Of a stretch of DNA of 64,000 bases, positions 9,189-17,946 are shown piece by piece; within the stretch, counting starts at the first letter, position 1, and each line of letters starts with the position of its first letter. This DNA comes from Candidatus Brocadia sp. Lineage in GTDB: Bacteria; Planctomycetota; Brocadiia; Brocadiales; Brocadiaceae. The stretch lies in NCBI GenBank assembly GCA_021646415.1, contig SOEU01000011.1, positions 1 through 64,000 on the forward strand, written 5' to 3'. A program made the translations under genes and the position numbers. Below the pieces are notes generated by a model. The model saw only the letters and a program-made list of their open reading frames with translations, ran no database searches and was not told the origin of the DNA.

Positions 9189-9485
9189 TGATGTCAATGG
9201 TGAAAAATAAAGAATCCCATGTCTTTATCATCGGAACATGAAGAGCCACGAGTCAGAATACAGGGCTATAGTGTACATATATAATAGAAAATCCCGTCAA
9301 GTAGACCTTGCAAAGGATTATACCACCTACAAATGGCTTTTTATCGGTGGTGGTAGGTCAACCGTCCCCCGGTTGACAATATAGAGATTCAATCCTTCCG
9401 TGAATCTATGAAAACCTTCTTCCTAAAGAAAAATGGTGTTCCGGCGTATCTGTTCTCTTTTTTGTGGTCTGACTTCCCGCCCGCT
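9189..9485. other. Intergenic region with small hairpin
   Basis: No gene is recognised. TCAACCG (9358-9364) and CGGTTGA (9370-9376) form a 7-bp hairpin with a 5-base C-rich loop, just after a CCACC/GGTGG imperfect repeat. Function unknown. Confidence 0.45.
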
Positions 9486-9710
9486 TTATCTCCTGCTCAA
9501 TAACCACATGATCAGGGAGAAGATGATGCTGATGATGATGCAGGTGGTGATGGGGAAGTAGAAGCTAAAGTTTTTCTTTTGAACGACGATATCGCCGGGA
9601 AGTCTGCCTAGAAAAGGGATCTTGCCCCCGACCACAAAAAGCCCACCGATGATGATCATAAGAATGCCCAGGCCTATTAAAATCTTGCCAAATGCGCTCA
9701 ATTCACCCAT
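9486..9710 (-). CDS. DUF2905 small membrane protein
   Basis: The 74-residue protein consists of two hydrophobic helices (about residues 8-27 and 50-70). They flank the conserved segment GGKIPFLGRLPGDIVVQKKN, followed by FSFYFPITTC. This is the defining pattern of the DUF2905 family of inner-membrane proteins, whose function is unknown. It stands alone on the minus strand among repeat-rich DNA. Confidence 0.92.
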   Translation of the reverse strand: MGELSAFGKILIGLGILMIIIGGLFVVGGKIPFLGRLPGDIVVQKKNFSFYFPITTCIIISIIFSLIMWLLSRR

Positions 9711-9797
9711 AACGCGTACCTCCGGTTTCTAAAGTTCCTCGATAGGATATTTATTTAGGTCTTCAGCGACTTGCAATTACAAATTTCATGACAGGTG

Positions 9798-9915
9798 TCC
9801 ACCCCCTTTACCCCCGCCAGCGGGGGACAGTTGGTTGTCCCCCGCGGTGAGGGGAAACCTCCCCCTTTATCCCCTTCTAGAGGGGGACAGGGGGAGGAAA
9901 TTTTTGTTTGAAAAT
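9798..9915 (+). repeat. Dispersed repeat family C, copy 1
   Basis: A strongly strand-asymmetric, palindromic element containing CCCCCGCCAGCGGGGGACAG followed by TTGGTTGTCCCCC. It ends with GGGGGAGGAAA and TTTGAAAATTCC. An inverted copy with the same order of blocks lies at 20576-20668. It is non-coding. Confidence 0.85.
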
Positions 9916-9950
9916 TCCATACATCAAGTCAAGCACAGACAAATTGAGTT

Positions 9951-9985
9951 TGTCGTTCGACTGAGCGCTCACGACGAAGTCCGTG
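9951..9985 (+). repeat. Partial copy of the family A core
   Basis: GTCGTTCGACTGAGCGCTCA and CGACGAAGTC match the internal block of repeat family A. Another isolated fragment, in reverse orientation, lies at 37581-37610. Confidence 0.75.
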
Positions 9986-10090
9986 CCACTCAAAAAAACT
10001 GCTTAATTATCTTCATCGATAATTTAAACAAACATATTCCTTGCATGCAAATATAATCCGCTGTAGAATCCGCTTCATAGGATTGCTCCA

Positions 10091-10287
10091 TAAAACTTCT
10101 TTTTAAGGAAGTTTTTTACCGCTTGACTGAGCGTTTGTCTGAACTCGCGCCGCAGACTCACGACGAAGTCTTCGCCTTGTGAAGGAGGAACAAGGAAAGA
10201 TTGTTTATTATCTTTTACCTCCCCTCTCACCCCCTCCTTGCGAAGGAGGGGAAAGGGGGTGGTCTATTGGTTGTGGCTGTGCTGCAT
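10091..10287 (+). repeat. Dispersed repeat family A, copy 1
   Basis: About 195 bases shared with 22978-23165 (same strand), 24798-24988 (inverted) and 42295-42484 (same strand). The blocks are AAAACTTCTTTTT, a GACTGAGC...CGACGAAGTC core, and GGAGGAACAAGGAAAGATT. They are followed by a pyrimidine/purine hairpin around CCCCTCCTTGCGAAGGAGGGG and a GGTTG(C)GGCTxTGCTGC end. This copy has a diverged core. Confidence 0.85.
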
Positions 10288-10333
10288 CAGACTTTAATAA
10301 CCAGTGAAATCTCCTTTTGCGATAACACCTGAC

Positions 10334-10412
10334 CCGAACGAGTCGAAAAGGAGGAAATCCGAAGCACGAAATTTGTGAGTCAACCCTGACAGGGTTAGTT
10401 TTATTCATATTT
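10334..10412 (-). repeat. Dispersed repeat family B, copy 1
   Basis: Reverse-complement match to 34209-34307. Shared blocks are ATGAATAAAAYTAACCCTG, GACTCAC(A/G)AATTTCGT, CTTCGGATTT and TTTTCGACTYGTTCGG. It ends 54 bases upstream of the cytosine deaminase start. Confidence 0.85.
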
Positions 10413-10465
10413 TTGTTAAAAATGTCAAAATATTTTTCATAAGATGCTGGCAGGAGGGTAAATTT

Positions 10466-10900
10466 ATGGATAACTTTATGAAGGCCGCAATCGATGAGGC
10501 AAAATTCGGACTGCGTGAGGGCGGGATTCCCATTGGTTCTGTTCTTGTTATGGACGGAAAGATTGTCGGAAGAGGGCATAATAAACGTGTGCAGGAAAAT
10601 AATCCGATCATGCACGCTGAAATTAACTGCCTGAGTAATGCCGGGAGGATTGGCAGATACCGTGAGACGATCCTTTATTCTACCTTGATGCCCTGCTATC
10701 TTTGTGCTGGTGCAGTTGTCCAGTTTGGAATTAAGAAGGTCATTGTGGGGGAGTCAGAGAACTTTGCTGGTGCAAAAGAATTTATGGAATCACATGGGGT
10801 AAAGATCGTTGATTTAAACCTTAATGAGTGCAAACAATTGATGAAAGATTTTATCCGGAAAAATCCTGAACTTTGGAACGAGGATATTGGAGAGCTATAG
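10466..10900 (+). CDS. Cytosine deaminase, yeast FCY1-type
   Basis: A zinc-dependent deaminase, predicted to convert cytosine to uracil in pyrimidine salvage. The 144-residue protein has the zinc-site motifs HAEINCLSNAGRIG (His and catalytic Glu) and MPCYLCAGA (two Cys). Its C-terminus, ECKQLMKDFIRKNPELWNED then IGEL, matches the distinctive end of fungal FCY1 rather than bacterial TadA or CodA. A GGAGGG lies 8 bases before the ATG. It is followed after 26 bases by a small gene with its own strong AAAGGAGG site, perhaps in one operon. A related nucleoside deaminase function is the main alternative. Confidence 0.85.
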   Translation: MDNFMKAAIDEAKFGLREGGIPIGSVLVMDGKIVGRGHNKRVQENNPIMHAEINCLSNAGRIGRYRETILYSTLMPCYLCAGAVVQFGIKKVIVGESENFAGAKEFMESHGVKIVDLNLNECKQLMKDFIRKNPELWNEDIGEL

Positions 10901-10926
10901 CCAGCTAATAAAGGAGGTAGCAGAAA

Positions 10927-11232
10927 ATGTATACTGATATGCCAGATGAGGATAGACTTGAAAGACTCGAAAATAAACTCACTGAAATCAGGAAACTCTC
11001 CCTGGGAATACTGCTCCTGGCAAAGGAAATAGGGAAGGACAAACTAAAACAAAAAGAAGAAGTAACTGAAGTTATAAAGGCCATTGAGGAGGCAGAAGAA
11101 GCCTTCGTGGATAGTTCACTTACCGATAGATTTGAGAGGTGTGAAAATATCCTCGATGTGATTGACAAAAGGGTAAAAGGATTATTTCTCATATTAGAAG
11201 CGACATTGAAAAATCAGCAAAAAACGGAGTAA
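10927..11232 (+). CDS. Small helical protein of unknown function
   Basis: The 101-residue protein has no signal peptide or membrane segment and is predicted to be mostly helical with heptad-like spacing (LERLENKLTEIRKLSLGILL, then EVTEVIKAIEEAEEAF). I do not recognise a family. A strong AAAGGAGG lies 7 bases before the ATG, and codon use resembles the neighbours, so it is very likely real. It may share a transcript with the upstream deaminase. Confidence 0.75.
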   Translation: MYTDMPDEDRLERLENKLTEIRKLSLGILLLAKEIGKDKLKQKEEVTEVIKAIEEAEEAFVDSSLTDRFERCENILDVIDKRVKGLFLILEATLKNQQKTE

Positions 11233-11366
11233 ACGGTAGTCTCTCGGTTACATGAGGTAGTTGTGCCGTCACTGTAACGGATGAACGACGAAGCAATCTC
11301 ATAAATAGGAAAGTTGATAAAAAGACAATTCATTCATTTGTATAATTTATATAAGATATACACTTT

Positions 11367-12521
11367 ATGCAGTTACTTAGAGATTTGGTCATAGAAAATA
11401 TAAATAAAAAGGGAAAGATTACCTTTGCAGAGTTCATGCAAATGGTACTCTATCATCCGCAGCATGGCTATTATAACACTGATACGGAAAGGGTGGGAAA
11501 ATTTGGTGATTATTATACAAGCCCTGCTGTTCACAGGATTTTCGGGGAACTCATTGCAAAACAACTGGAAGAGATGTGGAGTATTATGGGGAAAGAGGAG
11601 TTCACTGTTGTTGAGCTGGGTGCCAACAGAGGATGGTTATGTTATGACATTGTTCAATGTATCAGGAAAGAATATCCGAGATTTTATGATAATTTTCATT
11701 ACATCATTGTAGAATCAAATCCTTACGCAAGGGAAAAACATCAGCTGCTTTTGGATGAAGTAGTAAAAAATCCTTTGTCTGACAGATCAGATGGAAAGGT
11801 ATCGTGGCATACTTACTCAGAGGATGGATTTTCCTTCGATAAAATTCAGGGATGTTTTTTATCAAACGAATTTGTTGACGCCTTGCCGGTCCACCGCCTA
11901 AAGGTAAAAAATAAGATTTTAAAAGAGGTATATGTAAGTTATAATGCAACAAATTTTTACGAAATAGACGATGAGATATCCGTGTCAGCTTTAAAAGATT
12001 ACCTTAAAGCCAATAAAATATATCTGAAAGAAGGCCAGGAATATGAGATAAATTTAGGCACTGAAGAGTGGCTAAAGCATGTTTCAGAAAAATTAAATAA
12101 AGGATTTATCATAACAATTGATTATGGCGATACGGCAGAGGGACTCTGTTGTAGAAGCAATACTGGAGGCACCGTCAGGTGTTATTATAAACATACTATC
12201 AATTGGGATTACTATGAACGATTGGGGGAACAAGACATCACTGCCCATGTGGATTTCACAAACCTGATAAATGCCGGGCGGTTAGTTGGATTAGATGTCA
12301 CAGGTTTTACAAAGCAATCCCATTATTTAATTGCCCTGGGGGTTTTGGAAAAATTAAATGGTACACATAACAATCTTGAGACGATATTAAAAGTGAAAAA
12401 CCTTTTTCATCCTGAGGGGATGGGAGAAGTTTTCAAGGTATTAATTCAGCATAAAAATATCGAAAATCCCCAATTAATCAGTTTAAGGCCGTTACAATCA
12501 GTAACAATGAGTAACAGTTAA
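11367..12521 (+). CDS. SAM-dependent methyltransferase, MidA/NDUFAF7 family (COG1565)
   Basis: The 384-residue protein begins with ITFAEFMQMVLYHPQHGYYN and has GDYYTSPAVHRIFGELIAKQ, both typical of the MidA family, whose mitochondrial member methylates an arginine of a complex I subunit. The SAM-binding loop reads VVELGANRGWL, with Ala-Asn where the family normally has Pro-Gly. Later motifs FLSNEFVDALPVHRL and ITIDYGDTAE are conserved. In a bacterium the target is unknown; a complex I role would be extrapolation. It stands alone after a 134-bp gap. Confidence 0.85.
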   Translation: MQLLRDLVIENINKKGKITFAEFMQMVLYHPQHGYYNTDTERVGKFGDYYTSPAVHRIFGELIAKQLEEMWSIMGKEEFTVVELGANRGWLCYDIVQCIRKEYPRFYDNFHYIIVESNPYAREKHQLLLDEVVKNPLSDRSDGKVSWHTYSEDGFSFDKIQGCFLSNEFVDALPVHRLKVKNKILKEVYVSYNATNFYEIDDEISVSALKDYLKANKIYLKEGQEYEINLGTEEWLKHVSEKLNKGFIITIDYGDTAEGLCCRSNTGGTVRCYYKHTINWDYYERLGEQDITAHVDFTNLINAGRLVGLDVTGFTKQSHYLIALGVLEKLNGTHNNLETILKVKNLFHPEGMGEVFKVLIQHKNIENPQLISLRPLQSVTMSNS

Positions 12522-12640
12522 CCACGGAAAGGCACGAAAAATCACAAAAAGATTAACATATGCAAAAGCAAATGTGAACTGGTGTAATTCCGTGAGTTTC
12601 AGCGGTGAGTAATATTTTTTTAATTGGAAAGGGGGATGTT

Positions 12641-12886
12641 ATGAATATAGGTCGCACACCGGAACCTGTCACCATAATGGAAGTCCTCATGGAGGCAATT
12701 AAGCGGGAACAGGAATCATATGATTATTACTATCGAGCAGCTTTACAAGCGGCAAAGCCTGCTACACGTAAGATGCTGTTAAACCTTGCAGAGTGGGAAA
12801 AAGGGCACATAGAAGAGTTAACCAACCACGTCATGGAACTCAAGGCCCAGATGGAGATCGACCGGGCCATTACCGGGGGTCTGTAA
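12641..12886 (+). CDS. Short ferritin-like (rubrerythrin-type) protein
   Basis: The 81-residue protein has the two-helix half of a ferritin-like fold. The first helix has the iron-ligand Glu in AIKREQESYDYYYRAAL and the second carries EWEKGHIEEL (ExxH). A full four-helix rubrerythrin has two such pairs, so this form would need to dimerise to build a diiron site. No rubredoxin domain is present. A GGGGG ribosome site at 12631-12635 fixes the ATG at 12641; an upstream in-frame GTG at 12605 lacks one. A role in oxidative-stress protection or iron handling is inferred from the family. Confidence 0.8.
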   Translation: MNIGRTPEPVTIMEVLMEAIKREQESYDYYYRAALQAAKPATRKMLLNLAEWEKGHIEELTNHVMELKAQMEIDRAITGGL

Positions 12887-12943
12887 ATATCTGATAATTT
12901 ACCGCAGGGAAAAACAAAAGCGCCGCGAAAATATTAAATCAAA

Positions 12944-13045
12944 AGGTGAAAAATAAAAAGGCAAAGTGTAAAATAGCAAAGCAAAATTCAAAGGGACAAT
13001 TTTACATTTTGCTAGGTATTTTAATTTTTTATCTTTCATTTTTAA
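12944..13045. repeat. Long imperfect inverted repeat
   Basis: The left arm (AAAAATAAAAAGGCAAAGTG, then TAAAAT) is complementary with gaps to the right arm (ATTTTACATTTTGC, then TTTTTTATCTTTCATTTTT). It could fold into a roughly 45-bp A/T-rich hairpin between the ferritin-like gene and the dehydrogenase operon. It may act as a terminator or be a dispersed element. Confidence 0.55.
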
Positions 13046-13084
13046 ATTTCTGAAATCAAATAGTGATATCAGGTGGGAAAAACG

Positions 13085-14062
13085 ATGGATATTAAGCGAG
13101 AAGATTTATTGCAATTGTATTATTATCTCAAATTAACAAGAAGACTGGAAGACAGGGTGACATCGCTTTATCATCAGGGAAAGATATTAGGGGGGGCGTG
13201 GACAAGTAACGGTACGGAAGCTGTTTCTGTAGGGTATGGTTATGCCCTTGAAAAGAACGATATTGCAGCACCATATTTCAGAGATATGGGGGCCTTCTTA
13301 GTTCGGGGGATTTCTGCAAAACGTATTATGGCGCAGTATTTGGGAAAAAAGACAGGTGTTACCGGCGGTAAGGAAGGAAATGTCCATATTGGGGATTTGA
13401 ACTTTGGTGTCTTTGCTTTCCCCAGCCATCTGGCAGATAATTATCCCGTGGGAACAGGCGCTGCCCTTGCCTTTAAAATGCGAGGTGAAAAGAGGGTCGT
13501 AGCTGCATGTACAGGAGATGGTGGGACGAGCCGCGGTGATTTCCACGAAGGAATGAATTTCGCTGCTGTAAGAAAATTACCCATTGTCTTTATCTGCAAC
13601 AACAACCAGTATGCTTATACTACTCCGTTAAGATTGCAGATGGCCATTAAAGATGTCGCTGAGCGTGCCCTGGCTTATGGCATACCCAGCAAGATTGTTG
13701 ACGGAAACAATATCGTGGAAGTTTATACGGCTGCAAAGGAGGCGTATGAGATTGCCAGGAATGGTGGTGGGCCCACATTTATAGAATGTAAGACCATGAG
13801 GATGCATGGCCATTCAGAGCATGACAGCGCCAAATATGTTCCGAAAGAACTCCTGGAAGAATGGAAGAAAAAAGATCCCATATCAAATATGGAAAAATAT
13901 TTGTTGGAAAATACTATTGACGGAAAAGATGAATTGGAAGGTATCGATTCGCGTGTAAAAAAAGAGATAGAAGAGGCAGAGGCATTTGCAGAAGAAAGCC
14001 CGTATCCCACCCCGGAAGATGGTTTGAAGGGTGTTTACGCAACACCCGGAGAAGAGATGTAA
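13085..14062 (+). CDS. 2-oxoacid dehydrogenase E1 alpha subunit (pyruvate/acetoin type)
   Basis: The thiamine-diphosphate subunit that decarboxylates the 2-oxoacid together with E1 beta. The TPP motif is visible as TGDGGTSRGDFHEGMNFAAV ending near NNNQYAYTTP. The substrate-region HIGDLNFGVFAFPSHLADN and the phosphorylation-loop equivalent RMHGHSEHDSAKYVP are also present. The 325-residue length fits pdhA/acoA. An AGGTGGGA lies 6 bases before the ATG at 13085; a GTG at 13073 is an alternative start. It heads the operon E1a-E1b-E2-lipB. Whether the substrate is pyruvate, acetoin or a branched oxoacid cannot be read from sequence. E3 is not in the window. Confidence 0.93.
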   Translation: MDIKREDLLQLYYYLKLTRRLEDRVTSLYHQGKILGGAWTSNGTEAVSVGYGYALEKNDIAAPYFRDMGAFLVRGISAKRIMAQYLGKKTGVTGGKEGNVHIGDLNFGVFAFPSHLADNYPVGTGAALAFKMRGEKRVVAACTGDGGTSRGDFHEGMNFAAVRKLPIVFICNNNQYAYTTPLRLQMAIKDVAERALAYGIPSKIVDGNNIVEVYTAAKEAYEIARNGGGPTFIECKTMRMHGHSEHDSAKYVPKELLEEWKKKDPISNMEKYLLENTIDGKDELEGIDSRVKKEIEEAEAFAEESPYPTPEDGLKGVYATPGEEM

Positions 14063-14100
14063 AAAGTCCTTAGAAAAAACAGAGAAGTGGAGGAGAGGAT

Positions 14101-15075
14101 ATGAAAGAGGTTACCTATCTTGAGGCGATTAAAGAGGCGATGGACGAAGAAATGTCACGTGATCCCAGCGTATTTGTTTTGGGTGAAGACGTTGGGGTTT
14201 ATGGAGGTGCGTTTCGTGCAACGGAAGGGTTTTATGAAAAGTACGGAGAGTGGCGCGTCCTGGATACTCCTTTATCCGAATCCGGCTTTACAGGCGCCGC
14301 TATTGGTGCAGCGCTTGTTGGTATGCGTCCCATTGTGGAGATGCAGTTTGCTGATTTTATCTCCTGTGCGTTTGATCAGCTGGTGAATGTGGCTGCAAAG
14401 AATCATTACCGGTGGGGGGCGGCTACTCCCATCGTTGTGCGTGCCCCATACGGTGGAAATATACATGGCGGGGCATACCACTCACAGTGTATTGAGGGAT
14501 TCTTTTTTAATGTGCCAGGATTAAAAATCGTTGCACCTTCTACGGCTTACGATGCCAAGGGTTTATTAAAGGCGGCCATTCGTGATAATGACCCGGTCAT
14601 TTATTGCGAACATAAATATCTTTACAGACGCATTAAAGATTCCATTCCTGAAGAAGATTATATTGTCCCCATAGGAAAGGCCCGAATTGCTTTGGAAGGC
14701 AAGGATATATCAATTATTACGTACGGTGCAATGGTTCACACTGCCCTTGAGGCGGCACAGGCACTGAATGAATATGGAGTCTCCTGCGAAATTGTTGACT
14801 TGAGAACCATCCTGCCATTGGACAAAAAATCAATCTTTACTACCGTAAAAAAGACAAACAAAGTTCTTGTCTTGCATGAACAGACCAAAACGGGTGGCGT
14901 AGGGGCAGAGGTCTCTGCCTTAATCAGTGAATATTGCTTTGACCATCTGGATGGACCCATTATCCGTGTTGCTGCCCCTGATACTCCGGTACCCTATAGT
15001 GCGCAAATGGAGGAAGCCTTTATTCCACAGCCGAAGAATGTCATTTCTGCAGTAGAAAAATTAATGCGTTATTAA
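14101..15075 (+). CDS. 2-oxoacid dehydrogenase E1 beta subunit
   Basis: The partner of E1 alpha in the heterotetrameric E1. The 324-residue protein has the family motifs GEDVGVYGGAFRATEGF, DTPLSESGFTGAAIGAA and EMQFADFISCAFDQLVN, and the C-terminal transketolase domain with EIVDLRTILPLDKKSI and VLHEQTKTGGVGAEVSA. The gene begins 38 bases after E1 alpha behind a GGAGGA site and ends 15 bases before E2. It is clearly in the same operon. Confidence 0.95.
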   Translation: MKEVTYLEAIKEAMDEEMSRDPSVFVLGEDVGVYGGAFRATEGFYEKYGEWRVLDTPLSESGFTGAAIGAALVGMRPIVEMQFADFISCAFDQLVNVAAKNHYRWGAATPIVVRAPYGGNIHGGAYHSQCIEGFFFNVPGLKIVAPSTAYDAKGLLKAAIRDNDPVIYCEHKYLYRRIKDSIPEEDYIVPIGKARIALEGKDISIITYGAMVHTALEAAQALNEYGVSCEIVDLRTILPLDKKSIFTTVKKTNKVLVLHEQTKTGGVGAEVSALISEYCFDHLDGPIIRVAAPDTPVPYSAQMEEAFIPQPKNVISAVEKLMRY

Positions 15076-15090
15076 TGAGGAGGTTGATGT

Positions 15091-16347
15091 ATGTCTGTTA
15101 ATGTGATTATGCCACAGATGGGTGAGAGTGTAGCGGAAGGGACCATTACCAAATGGCTCGTGCACGAAGGGGATAGAGTTGAAAAGGAACAACCTATTGT
15201 TGAAATCAGTACAGACAAGATCGACACAGAGGTGCCGTCACCGATTACTGGCATTCTGAAAAAGATCCTCTATCCCGAAGGTAAGACCATTCCTGTGCAG
15301 ACAGTGATTGCTCAAATTGAAACCGTTGAAGGAAAAGAAGGTGCAATCGTATCTCCAGAAAAACCCGAAGTTGTAAAGGAAAGAGAAACTGAAGCGGTTG
15401 TAAAGCCAACCGAGAAGTTTGTGGAAACGGAAGAAGGAGAAAAAAGGTATTCCCCTCTGGTAAGAAGATTGGCTAAAGAATATAACGTTAATTTAGATGA
15501 AGTAAAGGGTACTGGTGAAGGGGGGAGGGTTACGAAAAAGGACATTATGGATTACGTGGCCTCAAAAGCGGGTATTGTTACACCACCGGCAGAGGCCGAA
15601 AAGAAGGTTTTGGAGAGAGAAACTCTCCTCCCCTTTAGTCCAAAAAGAAAAATTACCGCTGATAGGATGGTACAGAGTAAGCTGACAGCCGCCCATGTGA
15701 CAACCGTATTTGAGGTTGATATGACAAAGGTTGCAAAGTATCGCGAGCTAAATCAGGATGCTATGAAGAGAGAGGGTATCCACCTTACCTATCTTCCATT
15801 TATAACCCTTGCTACAACTCGTTCCCTTAAAGAGCATCCCATAGTGAACGCCTCATGGACGGATGAAGGCATCATTCAGAAAAACTATATTAACATCGGG
15901 ATTGCAGTATCCCTTGAAGATGGATTGATCGTTCCGGTAATAAGGGATGCGGACAAAATGAACTTGTTGCAATTAGCCCAGAATATCCAGGATATTGCCT
16001 TGCGTGCACGTACAAAAAAATTAAAACCGGAAGAAGTTCAGGGGGGTACGTTTACTATCACAAATTATGGCCTCAATGGTAGCCTATTGGGAACACCCAT
16101 TATACTGCTACCGCAGGCGGCGATATTGGGTGTGGGGGCTGTTATCAAAAGACCGGTTGTAGTAGATGATGCAATTGCAATTCGATCCATGATGTATCTC
16201 AGCCTTTCCTTTGATCATCGGGTTATGGATGGGGCCAATGCCGATATGTTTCTTCGTAAAATAAAAGATATTCTGGAAGGATGGGAGGTTTCAATACATG
16301 AGGCGAAGAGGACTGCTCCTCCAACTGGATATAGTGGAGTATGGTGA
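15091..16347 (+). CDS. 2-oxoacid dehydrogenase E2, dihydrolipoamide acyltransferase
   Basis: Carries the acyl group on lipoyl-lysine and passes it to CoA. Order of domains: one lipoyl domain (residues 1-75, lipoyl Lys in EISTDKIDTEVPSP), a charged linker, an E3-binding domain (YSPLVRRLAKEYNVNLDEVK to DIMDYV, about 117-155), and the catalytic domain ending with SFDHRVMDGANADMFLRKI. The active His is in SFDHRVMDG. The last 50 bases overlap the lipB start in another frame, suggesting coupled translation. A single lipoyl domain is normal for Gram-positive-like or archaeal-like E2. Confidence 0.95.
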   Translation: MSVNVIMPQMGESVAEGTITKWLVHEGDRVEKEQPIVEISTDKIDTEVPSPITGILKKILYPEGKTIPVQTVIAQIETVEGKEGAIVSPEKPEVVKERETEAVVKPTEKFVETEEGEKRYSPLVRRLAKEYNVNLDEVKGTGEGGRVTKKDIMDYVASKAGIVTPPAEAEKKVLERETLLPFSPKRKITADRMVQSKLTAAHVTTVFEVDMTKVAKYRELNQDAMKREGIHLTYLPFITLATTRSLKEHPIVNASWTDEGIIQKNYINIGIAVSLEDGLIVPVIRDADKMNLLQLAQNIQDIALRARTKKLKPEEVQGGTFTITNYGLNGSLLGTPIILLPQAAILGVGAVIKRPVVVDDAIAIRSMMYLSLSFDHRVMDGANADMFLRKIKDILEGWEVSIHEAKRTAPPTGYSGVW

Positions 16348-17032
16348 GGCCTGGGAGTTTCAAAAGACGTTACTGGAAGCAAGGAGTTCTGGCAAGATAG
16401 AGGATTGTCTTGTCTTGCTTCAGCACCCACCGACCTTTACCTTCGGACGCAGATATAAAGAAGCTAACTTGATAGATAATAAGGAATATTACGAGAGCAA
16501 TGGTTTTGCCGTGTATAAAACCGATCGGGGCGGATTGGCTACCTATCATGGCCCAGGCCAGATAGTTGGCTATCCTATAATAAATATGGGTGCTTATACA
16601 AAGGATTATTATCAATATCTGCGGATGCTGGAAGAAGTAATGATAAGGGCATTATCTGACTTTAATATTGTGGCCAAACGAAATGAGGGATACACAGGGG
16701 TTTGGGTAAAGAAGGCAAAGATCGGGTTTATTGGTGTTCGGATTGCGGTGGGTTACACTATGCATGGTTTTTCTCTCAATGTAAACAATGATTTTTCGCC
16801 TTTCAATTTTATTACTCCTTGTGGAATTCAGGGGATGAGGGTTACTTCTATACAGGAATTATTAAACGAGAGCACAAAAATTGAAGAGGTCTATAATAAA
16901 CTTGCGCATCACTATGCGAATGTATTTCAAGTACAGATGATGCCTATTCAAATGAAGGTGATGACTCAGAGGATTCAGTTTGTGGAAGATCCATGTAAAT
17001 ATACAAATAAAGTTGAAGGTGACAATTCATAA
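16298..17032 (+). CDS. lipB: Octanoyltransferase LipB
   Basis: Transfers octanoate from acyl carrier protein to lipoyl domains, here most simply the E2 encoded just upstream. Motifs seen: FTFGRRYKEANL, RGGLATYHGPGQIVGYPI, the Lys of AKIGFIGVRI, HGFSLNVNNDFSPF and the active Cys in ITPCGIQGM. The 244-residue length is usual. The gene starts within the end of E2, 50 bases of overlap, behind a GGGAGG site 9 bases before the ATG, which supports the start. Together with lipA downstream it gives de novo lipoylation beside its substrate. Confidence 0.95.
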   Translation: MRRRGLLLQLDIVEYGEAWEFQKTLLEARSSGKIEDCLVLLQHPPTFTFGRRYKEANLIDNKEYYESNGFAVYKTDRGGLATYHGPGQIVGYPIINMGAYTKDYYQYLRMLEEVMIRALSDFNIVAKRNEGYTGVWVKKAKIGFIGVRIAVGYTMHGFSLNVNNDFSPFNFITPCGIQGMRVTSIQELLNESTKIEEVYNKLAHHYANVFQVQMMPIQMKVMTQRIQFVEDPCKYTNKVEGDNS

Positions 17033-17046
17033 AATAATGACATTTT

Positions 17047-17880
17047 ATGGTTAAACTAGAAAATACAAAAAATAACCGAAGCAAGATCCTTGAAGAAGGC
17101 ACAAAAGAAGGTATCTTTGGCAGCATAAAAGGCAGGGAAATAGACCATGTGGATTATGACCGATGGATGGGAGGACCCCGTGGACCGGAAAAGATAACAT
17201 TTAAAGATGGAAGCGCCGTAATATTTAAGTGCGATATTCGGCATTACTGGATGGCCAGCAATCCTGATACAGCAATTCGGGAGGCAATTGTTTATCAAAT
17301 CGACAAGGTCGTAGGGCTTGGATTGGTGCCAAAAACGATGGTAATTGACGATACATTCGGTAACGTGCGATATGATGGCTCAGTTCAGGAGTGGATTAAA
17401 GACGCAAAAGATGGCTATCAGATAAATAAATTTTCAGATGAAGAGAGGAAAGATTTTGAACGACTTAAGGTCTTTGATTTCGTAATTGGGAATAGCGACA
17501 GGCACCTGGGAAATGTTTTGTTTACCGACGATAATAAGTTACATGCTATCGATAACAATGCGTGTCTCATTATTGATAAAAATGAGGATATTTTGTCATT
17601 TTCAGATTCGATAATAATTTTCTTTAGCAGAAATGTTATTCACGATATGTCGCATATCGTGGAATTAATAAAAAAGTTTTATGCAAACAAAGATACGATA
17701 TTAAATTTAATAGATAAGTACATACACGATAATACAGAACTCGCCAAAGTAATGGTGGAGTCCAGGATAAATTATTTATATAACATGCTGAAAAAAGACA
17801 AACCATTTCCCCGGAAATACAGAGAGTGGCGGAAAGGGTTGGAAGAGGAAGTGCAAAATATATTGAGAAGAAAAAAATAG
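17047..17880 (+). CDS. PI3/4-kinase-like protein kinase fold protein
   Basis: The 277-residue protein has the nucleotide-binding core of the PI3/4-kinase-like group. VFDFVIGNSDRHLGNVLF is the catalytic loop (GNxDRHxxN) and KLHAIDNNACLI holds the metal-binding Asp. An N-terminal stretch with KITFKDGSAVIFKCDI could bear the ATP Lys. No membrane segment or extra domain is seen. Bacterial members include HipA-like and other Ser/Thr or small-molecule kinases, so the substrate is open. It sits between lipB (14 bases upstream) and lipA (66 bases downstream) on the same strand, so a link to lipoate or the dehydrogenase is suggested only by position. Confidence 0.7.
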   Translation: MVKLENTKNNRSKILEEGTKEGIFGSIKGREIDHVDYDRWMGGPRGPEKITFKDGSAVIFKCDIRHYWMASNPDTAIREAIVYQIDKVVGLGLVPKTMVIDDTFGNVRYDGSVQEWIKDAKDGYQINKFSDEERKDFERLKVFDFVIGNSDRHLGNVLFTDDNKLHAIDNNACLIIDKNEDILSFSDSIIIFFSRNVIHDMSHIVELIKKFYANKDTILNLIDKYIHDNTELAKVMVESRINYLYNMLKKDKPFPRKYREWRKGLEEEVQNILRRKK

Positions 17881-17946
17881 CCACTATTCAAATGTCGAAA
17901 TCGGTGTTCTTTGGTGGTGTGTGTATTAAGGATCAGAAATTATACT

